Assembly (NCBI GenBank): GCA_031265635.1
Contig: JAISCK010000138.1
Span: 1-12,060 of the forward strand
Length of the DNA stretch: 12,060 bases
Source: Spirochaetaceae bacterium
GTDB taxonomy: Bacteria > Spirochaetota > Spirochaetia > Treponematales > Breznakiellaceae
Direction: 5' to 3'
Positions 7,372 to 12,060 of this stretch are shown here, one piece after another (the first letter of the stretch is position 1; each line of letters starts with the position of its first letter). The notes under the pieces are model-generated. The model was given only the letters and a program-made list of their open reading frames with translations, was not told the DNA's origin and made no database searches. The position numbers and the translations under genes are program-made.

Positions 7372-9685
7372 CATTACGGCTCTTAAAGGCGCTTCGCAGC
7401 ACGGCAAAGAGATCCTGGATTTTAACGGGCTTGCCTATATGGCCGTTCATGCCCGCCTCAAGGCATTTGTCCACATCTTCCCTGAACACGTTGGCCGTCA
7501 TGGCAATAATCGGAATATGCCCCCCTCCGGCCTTTTCCTGTTCAATTTCGCGGATGCGCCTGGTTGCCTCAAAGCCGTCCATCTCGGGCATCTGCACATC
7601 CATAAGAATAAGGCTGTATATATCGCCCTGTTCGCTAAAGAGCTTTACCGCGACAGCGCCGTTTTCCGCCCAGTCCATGACAAGACCTGTGGGCTCAAGC
7701 AGGGAGACAACTATTTCCATGTTGATTTCAACATCTTCGACAAGCAGTATGTGGTGTCCCGAAAAATCATCGGCCCTGGCCGTACCGCTGCCCTGGCCGG
7801 AGGCGGAAGGACCCGCCGCGTCGCCGCGTTTAATCTTTACGGTAAAAATAAAACGCGAACCCCTGCCGGGTTCCGATTCAATCCAGATGGAACCGTTCAT
7901 CAATTCGACAATCTGTTTTGAGATGGCAAGCCCAAGCCCCGTGCCGCCGAACTTTCTTGAGGTATTGCCGTCGGCCTGCTGAAACGAGGTAAAGAGCCGT
8001 TCCTGCTGTTCCCCGCTGATTCCGATTCCCGTGTCGGTTATGGAAATGCGTATAACGCAGCAGCCGTCTTCTTCCCTTTCGAGGTCCGCGTCAACATGTA
8101 TGGACCCCTCTTCGGGGGTAAACTTTACCGCGTTGCCAAGGAGATTTGTTATAACCTGAGCAAGCCTGTGGTCATCGCCGATGAGACAGGGGGGAATCTT
8201 TTTGTCTATGTGCAGGATAAGTTGCTGGCGCTTTTCGTTGACCTTGAAGGAATTCATCTCGACGACCCGTTTCAGGATTTCTTCAAAATTGAATTCCTCC
8301 AGGGAAAGTTCAAGTTTATTCGCCTCTATTTTTGACATATCCAGTATATCGTTAATGACGCCGAGAAGATGGGTGGCGGCGTTTTCTATTTTTGCAAGGC
8401 AGTAATTCTTTTTTTCCATATCGGCGCTTGACTGGGCAATAGTGGTCATGCCTATGATGGCGTTCATGGGCGTGCGCATCTCATGGCTCATGGTAGAAAG
8501 AAAGCGGCTTTTTGCGATGCTTGCCATCCGGGCGGCCTCGATTCTATCCTGCATGATATGTATCATCTTTCGCAGCGCGGCGGAAAGTTTTTTTGCTTCA
8601 TTCCCTGTTACGCTAAAGCGCCCTTCAAGTTCCTTTTGTATTTCCTCGGATTTTTCGTATTCGCCTGAGGAGATAAGTTCCGAAATTCCGACCAGCCTTT
8701 CTATGGGCCGCACTATGCTCCGGGCCAGAAGCGTTATGATGCCGAAGGCGAGAATAAAAATAAGCGCCGACAGGAACAGGGTTCTTTGCAGTAAGCTGTA
8801 GGATGACGCTAAAAGCTCTCCTTCCTGAAAGATTACCGCCAGCTTCCAGTTCAGCCCGCTTATGGTATGGGTAACTATGTATTCCCTGATGCCCCTGGTT
8901 CCGGTATCAATAAAATCTCCGTCAGGAGCGCCGGCTATGCGCCTGCGCGCCGCCGGATAATCCTCAGGTTCCATTGCGGTATATTCGGGATGATGGCCGT
9001 CGCTCAGTATGCGGCCCGACGCGTCAAAGGTTACGAGGTAGCCGCTCTCCATAATGCGCCGCCGGTCCAGGTCCTGCGTCAGGCTTTGCAGGCTGTAGTC
9101 AATCCCCAGGAGACCCAGGGGCCTTCCTTCAATATCGAAAGTCCTGGTCATGATGCTGCAAACCATGCCGCCGCCCGTGGTAATATAGGGGGAAGTAACC
9201 GTTACTTCATCGGAAGCGTGAATGCTTTCACGATACCATGAACGGTTCCGGGGATCGTAATGGGCGGATTTGATATGCCCTTCGGGAGCCTGGGCATACT
9301 GGCCGTCGTCATTGGCCATAAACACAAGGCCGTAGTTGTCGTTGGAACCGGACACCCGTATAAACTCGTCATAGACACGCTGTTCGTAGGGCGGATGAGA
9401 TGCGTAACGCAGGGTAGTGGTTTCTGTGGTATCAAGGTAACTGGTAAGCCTGCCCCGCGAATCCCGCACCAGGTCAAGACCGGCAAGATACTTTACGCTC
9501 ATGGTTCCGGGTTCAAGAAAAGTTTTTATCCGCTCCTCAACCCGCTCAAGCTGGCTTAGCGCCAGGGCGCGGAACGCCTCATTGGATGATTTTCTTGTCG
9601 AGGAAAAGACCACAAAGGCTATGCTTCCATAAGCTATACTGAGGCAAATCAAAAATATCAGAATCAGACGAACACGGATAGACAC
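7361..9685 (-). CDS. Membrane hybrid sensor histidine kinase (dCache-HAMP-HisKA-HATPase-REC)
   Basis: This 774-residue protein should sense an extracytoplasmic ligand and relay phosphate from His to its own receiver domain. Domains in order: membrane segment (6-28); dCache sensor (about 35-290) with YDPRNRSWYRES (143-154) and GLLGIDYSL (191-199); second membrane segment (302-321); HAMP (about 321-375); HisKA with SHEMRTPMNAIIG (400-412), phospho-acceptor H401; HATPase with N-box ITNLLGNAVKF (512-522), G1 DTGIGI (551-556) and G2 GTGLGLAI (581-588); a short low-complexity linker (620-640); and REC (645-765) with acidic pair E650/D651, phospho-acceptor D696, T730 and K752. All catalytic residues are present. 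There is no HPt domain or output domain, so a separate phosphotransfer partner is needed, and none is visible here. The start is GTG with GAGG six bases upstream. It precedes the DUF5362 gene by 35 bp on the same strand. Confidence 0.96.
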   Translation of the reverse strand: MSIRVRLILIFLICLSIAYGSIAFVVFSSTRKSSNEAFRALALSQLERVEERIKTFLEPGTMSVKYLAGLDLVRDSRGRLTSYLDTTETTTLRYASHPPYEQRVYDEFIRVSGSNDNYGLVFMANDDGQYAQAPEGHIKSAHYDPRNRSWYRESIHASDEVTVTSPYITTGGGMVCSIMTRTFDIEGRPLGLLGIDYSLQSLTQDLDRRRIMESGYLVTFDASGRILSDGHHPEYTAMEPEDYPAARRRIAGAPDGDFIDTGTRGIREYIVTHTISGLNWKLAVIFQEGELLASSYSLLQRTLFLSALIFILAFGIITLLARSIVRPIERLVGISELISSGEYEKSEEIQKELEGRFSVTGNEAKKLSAALRKMIHIMQDRIEAARMASIAKSRFLSTMSHEMRTPMNAIIGMTTIAQSSADMEKKNYCLAKIENAATHLLGVINDILDMSKIEANKLELSLEEFNFEEILKRVVEMNSFKVNEKRQQLILHIDKKIPPCLIGDDHRLAQVITNLLGNAVKFTPEEGSIHVDADLEREEDGCCVIRISITDTGIGISGEQQERLFTSFQQADGNTSRKFGGTGLGLAISKQIVELMNGSIWIESEPGRGSRFIFTVKIKRGDAAGPSASGQGSGTARADDFSGHHILLVEDVEINMEIVVSLLEPTGLVMDWAENGAVAVKLFSEQGDIYSLILMDVQMPEMDGFEATRRIREIEQEKAGGGHIPIIAMTANVFREDVDKCLEAGMNGHIGKPVKIQDLFAVLRSAFKSRNVDR

Positions 9686-9803
9686 CGGCTACCTCAAAGA
9701 CACAAGCGGATACGCTACAGCCTATCATTACAGAGGCAGTAAGGCAAGCCCTGGGAATTCCCGGCTCTAGGAATTCCCGGCAAATCGAATTATCATTTTA
9801 CCC
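9686..9803. promoter_or_regulatory. Divergent intergenic region between kinase and phosphoesterase genes
   Basis: This 118-bp region must hold the promoters of both genes. For the phosphoesterase, TATCAT (9791-9796) matches five of six -10 bases and ends seven bases before the ATG at 9804, with only a poor -35 (TAGGAA, 9768-9773, 17-bp spacer). No ribosome site precedes that ATG, so the mRNA may be leaderless. For the kinase the only -35-like word is TTGCCT (9747-9742) with a poor -10, so its promoter is not settled. GAGG before the kinase GTG is its ribosome site. Confidence 0.4.
9753..9781. repeat. Tandem 12-bp repeat with palindromic cores, possible operator
   Basis: GGAATTCCCGGC occurs at 9754-9765 and again at 9770-9781, a 16-bp period. 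Each holds the palindrome GGAATTCC, so the pair is also an inverted repeat (GGGAATTCC at 9753-9761 and GGAATTCCC at 9770-9778, 8-bp spacer). It overlaps the -35 position of the putative phosphoesterase promoter. A regulator binding site is the simplest reading; a transcription terminator is unlikely because both flanking genes point away from it. Confidence 0.55.
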
Positions 9804-10958
9804 ATGTGGTTATTGCGATCGGCTCTGGCGATCTGTATTTACGCCGGACTAAACCTCTATATCGGGGCAAGGATTTTTATCTGTATCAGGTTTTTTCTGC
9901 CCGGATGCAAGGCCCTTGTTTTCTGGCCCCTGTACGCGCTCTTTGCCTGCTCTTTTGTGCTGGTTTTTGTTTTCCGCCTGGAACATATCATCCCGCTGCG
10001 CCAGGCAGGCATGTATTCCATTGCCGCCTTCGTCTACCTTTTCCTCACGCTGGCCGTTTCTGATATAGCGCGCATTGGCATACGGATAGCAAGCCGCGCG
10101 GGGCCTGACCCCCGCCTTTCGGCCCTCTTGAGCGGCGCCGCGCTCTGCCTCAGCTTCTTCATACTGGTATACGGCGCTTTCCATGCCCGCGACATAAAGA
10201 CCAGGCATTACAGCCTTTCTTCTGACAAGACCATAGGCGTACCGAGCCTGCGCGTCGCCTTAATCTCCGACCTGCACCTCGGCGCCGCTGTCGGCAGAAA
10301 ATGGACAGCGCGCATTGTCAACGCCGTCAACAAGGCCGAGCCCGACCTGGTCTGCATTGCCGGAGACATATTTGACGGCGGCCTTGAACTGGTCCGGGAC
10401 ATGGACGGCATAGCCTCGGAACTCAGGCGTATCAAAGCCCCCCTGGGCGTCTACGCCTGTCCGGGGAACCACGACGTTGACCGGGCCCGCCTCAACGAAG
10501 ACCCCACAGGCATACAAAGAATAGCCGCCTTTCTCAAAGACTCAGGCGTCATCCTCCTCCTTGACGAAACAGCGCCTGTAGCGGACCGCCTCTATATTAC
10601 AGGCCGCAAAGACGCGCGCCCCATAGGACTCAGGCAGCCGAGAAAAACCATCGCGGAACTACCCTCCGGCCCCGGCGCGTTTCTCATACTCCTTGACCAC
10701 CAGCCCCTTGAATTCACCCAGGCCGCCGCAGCCGGAACCGACCTCGTACTCTCCGGCCACACCCACAAAGGACAGTTCTTCCCCGGCAACCTCATCACCC
10801 GCCGGATCTTTAAGCATTCGGCGGGAACCCACTACGGCCACTGGCAAAACGGCGCTACCCAGGCCATAGTTACCTCAGGCGCCGGCCTCTGGGGCCCCCC
10901 CATCAGAGTCGCCACCGATTCGGAAGTAGCCGTGATTGACATCCGCTTCGGGGAATAG
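9804..10958 (+). CDS. Membrane-anchored metallophosphoesterase (calcineurin-like)
   Basis: This 384-residue protein has four N-terminal membrane segments (about 5-27, 38-58, 69-90, 108-126) followed by a calcineurin-like dinuclear metal phosphoesterase domain (about 148-382). Metal ligands are all visible: DLH (156-158), GDIFD (187-191), GNHD (221-224), the DHQP histidine (H299) and GHTHKGQ (318-324) with H319 and H321. The arrangement resembles the YaeI/YkuE group, members of which act on phospholipid-type substrates such as UDP-diacylglucosamine. With only the sequence, the substrate stays open: lipid phosphodiester, pyrophosphate or nucleotide. The ATG at 9804 has no Shine-Dalgarno sequence and lies at the expected transcription start of an upstream -10 box. 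It is transcribed alone, divergent from the kinase and convergent with the toxin gene. Confidence 0.93.
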   Translation: MWLLRSALAICIYAGLNLYIGARIFICIRFFLPGCKALVFWPLYALFACSFVLVFVFRLEHIIPLRQAGMYSIAAFVYLFLTLAVSDIARIGIRIASRAGPDPRLSALLSGAALCLSFFILVYGAFHARDIKTRHYSLSSDKTIGVPSLRVALISDLHLGAAVGRKWTARIVNAVNKAEPDLVCIAGDIFDGGLELVRDMDGIASELRRIKAPLGVYACPGNHDVDRARLNEDPTGIQRIAAFLKDSGVILLLDETAPVADRLYITGRKDARPIGLRQPRKTIAELPSGPGAFLILLDHQPLEFTQAAAAGTDLVLSGHTHKGQFFPGNLITRRIFKHSAGTHYGHWQNGATQAIVTSGAGLWGPPIRVATDSEVAVIDIRFGE

Positions 10959-11038
10959 CGCGAGTTTTGTCGATGCAGTACGGGAAAGAGTTTTACCGCT
11001 AAGTCGAACAAGTCGAAGGGAGAAAAAGGGAATAAGAA

Positions 11039-11095
11039 GGGGGGCCTGTTTCCACACCGCCATTGGCAAACAGCCGCCATAGCATCCGGCCCCCC
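11039..11095. repeat. Large nested inverted repeat (hairpin 1 of a three-hairpin spacer)
   Basis: GGGGGGCC (11039-11046) and GGCCCCCC (11088-11095) are perfect complements. Inside, TGTTT (11047-11051) pairs with AAACA (11068-11072), extended by CCA and TGG with one bulged C. The other inner arm (11073-11087) is unpaired. This is the first of three consecutive hairpins filling the non-coding spacer between the phosphoesterase and the toxin gene. No T-run follows, so it is not a normal terminator. Confidence 0.6.
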
Positions 11096-11098
11096 TAC

Positions 11099-11127
11099 GC
11101 GGGAGCCTTGCTTTGCAAGTCTCCCGC
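11099..11127. repeat. Near-perfect palindromic hairpin 2
   Basis: GCGGGAG (11099-11105) pairs with CTCCCGC (11121-11127). After one C/T mismatch, CTTGC (11107-11111) pairs with GCAAG (11115-11119) around a TTT loop. Twelve of thirteen positions pair, a very stable cruciform-like unit without an adjoining T-run. It sits four bases after hairpin 1, which suggests a single composite element. Confidence 0.65.
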
Positions 11128-11137
11128 TACCCCCCAA

Positions 11138-11160
11138 GCAGGGGACCCTGCGTTGTTATT
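11138..11160 (+). terminator. Weak terminator candidate for the phosphoesterase (hairpin 3)
   Basis: GCAGG (11138-11142) and CCTGC (11147-11151) pair around GGAC, followed on the plus strand by GTTGTTATT. The stem is short and the T-tract broken, so termination would be inefficient. It lies 187 bases after the phosphoesterase stop and just past the toxin stop, where a terminator between convergent genes is expected. Confidence 0.35.
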
Positions 11161-11166
11161 CCCGCA

Positions 11167-11547
11167 CTATCCTGTAATCACCGGTAGTCCGGGCCAGTTC
11201 AAACGGATAAAATGATCGTCCCTGCTGATAATCGCAGCCTGAAGCGACAGGGCCGTAGCGGCGATTATGGAGTCGGGAATTTTGAGTTTCTTGCTTCGCC
11301 TGAGCATTATGGTATTCTGTTCCACCTTTCTATTGAGCGGGATAACTTTTACGGATTTAAAAAAATTGTTTATCCGTCTTTCTATTTCGGGAGTAACGTT
11401 TGGAAAAGACAGCATTTCAATCCGGGTAACGATGCTTACATAGACTTTGGCGTTTTCCAGTTTCGCCCTTACCGGTTTTGACGATGGCAAACCATTAAGC
11501 AAGTCTATCGCAATAGTGCTGTCAAGAACGAATTTAGGCTTCGGCAT
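11167..11547 (-). CDS. vapC: PIN-domain toxin, VapC-like ribonuclease
   Basis: From the ATG at 11547 this gives 126 residues, the normal size of a VapC toxin. The four acidic positions of a PIN active site are present: D9 in FVLDSTIAIDLLNG, E44 in TRIEML, D92 in KIPDSIIAATAL and D110/D111 in ISRDDHF. VapC toxins are Mg-dependent endoribonucleases, usually cutting tRNA or the rRNA sarcin-ricin loop; the target here is unknown. GGGA lies five bases before this ATG. An alternative ATG at 11574 would add nine residues, but it lacks a good ribosome site and the PIN fold starts naturally at MPKPKFVLD. The gene overlaps the upstream antitoxin by 14 bp, a classic toxin-antitoxin arrangement. Confidence 0.9.
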   Translation of the reverse strand: MPKPKFVLDSTIAIDLLNGLPSSKPVRAKLENAKVYVSIVTRIEMLSFPNVTPEIERRINNFFKSVKVIPLNRKVEQNTIMLRRSKKLKIPDSIIAATALSLQAAIISRDDHFIRLNWPGLPVITG

Positions 11548-11821
11548 TTTTATCCCAGGGCCGGTCCCACTCATCTCTCATGGTACGGACTATTTCAACG
11601 CTGTCGCCCTTGAAAGCATCCGTGTCTTTAAGGCATCCGTAAAAGCTGTCAAAATTCCTGTAGAATTTGCTTGCGAACAGGCTGCGGAAAAAGCCCTTTT
11701 TTTCGGGTTTAAGCGATACTTCAACCAGTACCGTTCCGGAAGGGTGATTTTCGGGCAAAGGAAGGCGAAGCTCAAGAAACGGGCGGTCTGCCGGGATTTC
11801 GACGGTTTGCTCAATAATCAT
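11534..11821 (-). CDS. Antitoxin partner of the PIN-domain toxin
   Basis: From the ATG at 11821 this gives 95 residues, beginning MIIEQTVEIPADRPFLELRL. An in-frame ATG at 11986 would add 55 residues, but these cross the promoter region and do not look protein-like. The N-terminal half (1-40) reads as beta strands, without a recognisable ribbon-helix-helix or clear AbrB signature. A basic stretch KKGFFRSLFASKFYR (41-55) follows. The C-terminal DAFKGDSVEIVRTMRDEWDR (68-87) is the likely toxin-binding tail, since VapB-type antitoxins often insert an Arg-bearing C-terminal segment into the PIN active site. It precedes and overlaps the toxin gene by 14 bp. There is no Shine-Dalgarno sequence; a promoter ending seven bases upstream suggests a leaderless message. 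The antitoxin role rests on position, size and tail. Confidence 0.75.
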   Translation of the reverse strand: MIIEQTVEIPADRPFLELRLPLPENHPSGTVLVEVSLKPEKKGFFRSLFASKFYRNFDSFYGCLKDTDAFKGDSVEIVRTMRDEWDRPWDKNAEA

Positions 11822-11827
11822 AAAACA

Positions 11828-11856
11828 AGTATAGCGGGAAGGCCGGTAAGCGGCAA
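11828..11856 (-). promoter_or_regulatory. Promoter of the toxin-antitoxin operon, predicted leaderless
   Basis: On the minus strand TTGCCG (11856-11851) and TATACT (11833-11828) are separated by exactly 17 bp, matching sigma-70 consensus at 4/6 and 5/6 positions. The expected transcription start is at or within a base or two of the antitoxin ATG at 11821. The bases before that ATG, TTGTTTT, hold no ribosome site. Both facts agree on a leaderless mRNA. Confidence 0.6.
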
Positions 11857-11867
11857 GGGTCCTCGCT

Positions 11868-11927
11868 GCCCAAAATCCGGCACGGACCTCCCTCGCGAAC
11901 CGGTGAGCGGGTTCTTGGATTTTGGGC
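11868..11927. repeat. Inverted repeat between the divergent toxin-antitoxin and ilvN promoters
   Basis: GCCCAAAATCC (11868-11878) and GGATTTTGGGC (11917-11927) are perfect 11-bp inverted copies, 38 bp apart. Between them GAACC (11897-11901) and GGTTC (11910-11914) form a smaller inverted pair. The right arm ends one base before the putative ilvN -35 box and the left arm begins 12 bp beyond the antitoxin -35 box. No T-run follows, so it is probably a protein-binding site rather than a terminator or attenuator. Confidence 0.5.
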
Positions 11928-11928
11928 C

Positions 11929-11957
11929 TTGCACAGTTCCGCTGATTCCTATAAAAT
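11929..11957 (+). promoter_or_regulatory. Promoter of ilvN
   Basis: TTGCAC (11929-11934) and TAAAAT (11952-11957) are spaced by 17 bp on the plus strand, 4/6 and 5/6 matches to sigma-70 consensus. Transcription should begin near 11964, giving a leader of about 20 bases that contains the GGGGGA ribosome site (11975-11980). The leader is too short for a leader-peptide attenuator or a riboswitch. Confidence 0.55.
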
Positions 11958-11984
11958 GGGACAATCATGGAAATGGGGGAAGGC

Positions 11985-12060
11985 ATGAGGCAGCATGTAG
12001 TGTCCGTTCTGGTTGAAAACCGGGCAGGGACGCTCAGCCGGGTATCAGGGCTCTTCAGTC
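11985..12060 (+). CDS. ilvN: Acetolactate synthase small (regulatory) subunit, 5' part
   Basis: The visible 25 residues, MRQHVVSVLVENRAGTLSRV then SGLFS, match the opening beta-alpha unit of the ACT domain of IlvN/IlvH, where the family has the pattern SVLVEN-x-x-G-x-LSRV-x-GLF. The subunit binds valine and controls the large catalytic subunit in the first common step of branched-chain amino acid synthesis. The Gly in ENRAG lies in the loop that helps bind the effector. The ATG at 11985 is chosen because it aligns with the family N-terminus and has GGGGGA four bases upstream; in-frame ATGs at 11967 and 11973 would add six or four residues without a ribosome site. The gene has its own promoter here and is not preceded by ilvB in this window. 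It is cut by the right edge; ilvC commonly follows. Confidence 0.88.
   Translation, partial: MRQHVVSVLVENRAGTLSRVSGLFS

Noticed and set aside
11868..11964. Riboswitch or leader-peptide attenuator for ilvN
   Set aside because: The inverted repeat lies upstream of the likely -35 box, no T-tract follows, and the predicted leader is only about 20 bases with no room for a leader peptide rich in Leu, Ile or Val codons.
11822..11986. N-terminal extension of the antitoxin to the ATG at 11986
   Set aside because: The extra 55 residues overlap the ilvN start and both promoters and look like translated non-coding DNA; the natural start MIIEQTVEIP is at 11821.
11447..12016. Plus-strand open frame (189 codons) spanning the toxin-antitoxin pair and the ilvN start
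   Set aside because: It crosses three supported features, including two promoters, and is in a different frame from ilvN.
1..12060. CRISPR array, prophage, insertion sequence, tRNA or rRNA
   Set aside because: No regularly spaced repeats, transposase or integrase frames, cloverleaf-like sequences or rRNA motifs were seen on reading both strands.

Overview
The window reads as a GC-rich spirochaete chromosome, most likely a Treponema-like host-associated member. That is an inference from the look of the proteins and gene neighbourhood (a DUF5362 protein in a MoxR operon, a small VapBC-type antitoxin ending in a GD-x-VEI-x-R-x-MR-DEW pattern), not from a marker gene. No rRNA, tRNA, CRISPR array, insertion sequence or prophage gene was seen.

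From 9685 down to 236 the minus strand carries one uninterrupted run of eight genes. In order of transcription they are a membrane hybrid sensor kinase (dCache, HAMP, HisKA, HATPase, REC), a DUF5362 membrane protein, an RDD membrane protein, a SpoIIM-family membrane protein, a multi-pass protein with a cytosolic DUF4129-type tail, a DUF4350 protein, a MoxR AAA+ ATPase and a DUF58 protein. After a 35-bp gap behind the kinase, the other seven genes overlap or lie within 2 bp, mostly through ATGA, TGATG or GTG overlaps, so they should be translationally coupled. The set matches the widespread but poorly understood MoxR/DUF58 membrane clusters: a cytosolic AAA+ ATPase with a degenerate VWA-like partner and several membrane proteins, probably acting as an envelope-associated chaperone or remodelling machine. 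The kinase in front suggests, without proving, that an extracytoplasmic signal is linked to it.

Two strong stem-loops follow the DUF58 stop. Next comes the 5' end of another minus-strand gene (126 to 1), cut by the window edge, which may be an AddB-like PD-(D/E)XK nuclease.

On the right, a plus-strand membrane metallophosphoesterase (9804-10958) diverges from the kinase. Their 118-bp intergenic region holds two copies of a 12-bp repeat with palindromic cores. A 208-bp spacer with three consecutive hairpins separates the phosphoesterase from a convergent toxin-antitoxin pair, a PIN-domain VapC-like toxin and its upstream overlapping antitoxin. Divergent from the antitoxin, the start of ilvN/ilvH (acetolactate synthase small subunit) runs off the right edge.

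Three points merit a second look. The antitoxin, and possibly the phosphoesterase, appear to be made from leaderless mRNAs, because a -10 box sits 7 bp from an ATG with no Shine-Dalgarno sequence. The multi-hairpin spacer looks like a mobile or repeated intergenic element. The complete MoxR cluster sits directly behind a sensor kinase.
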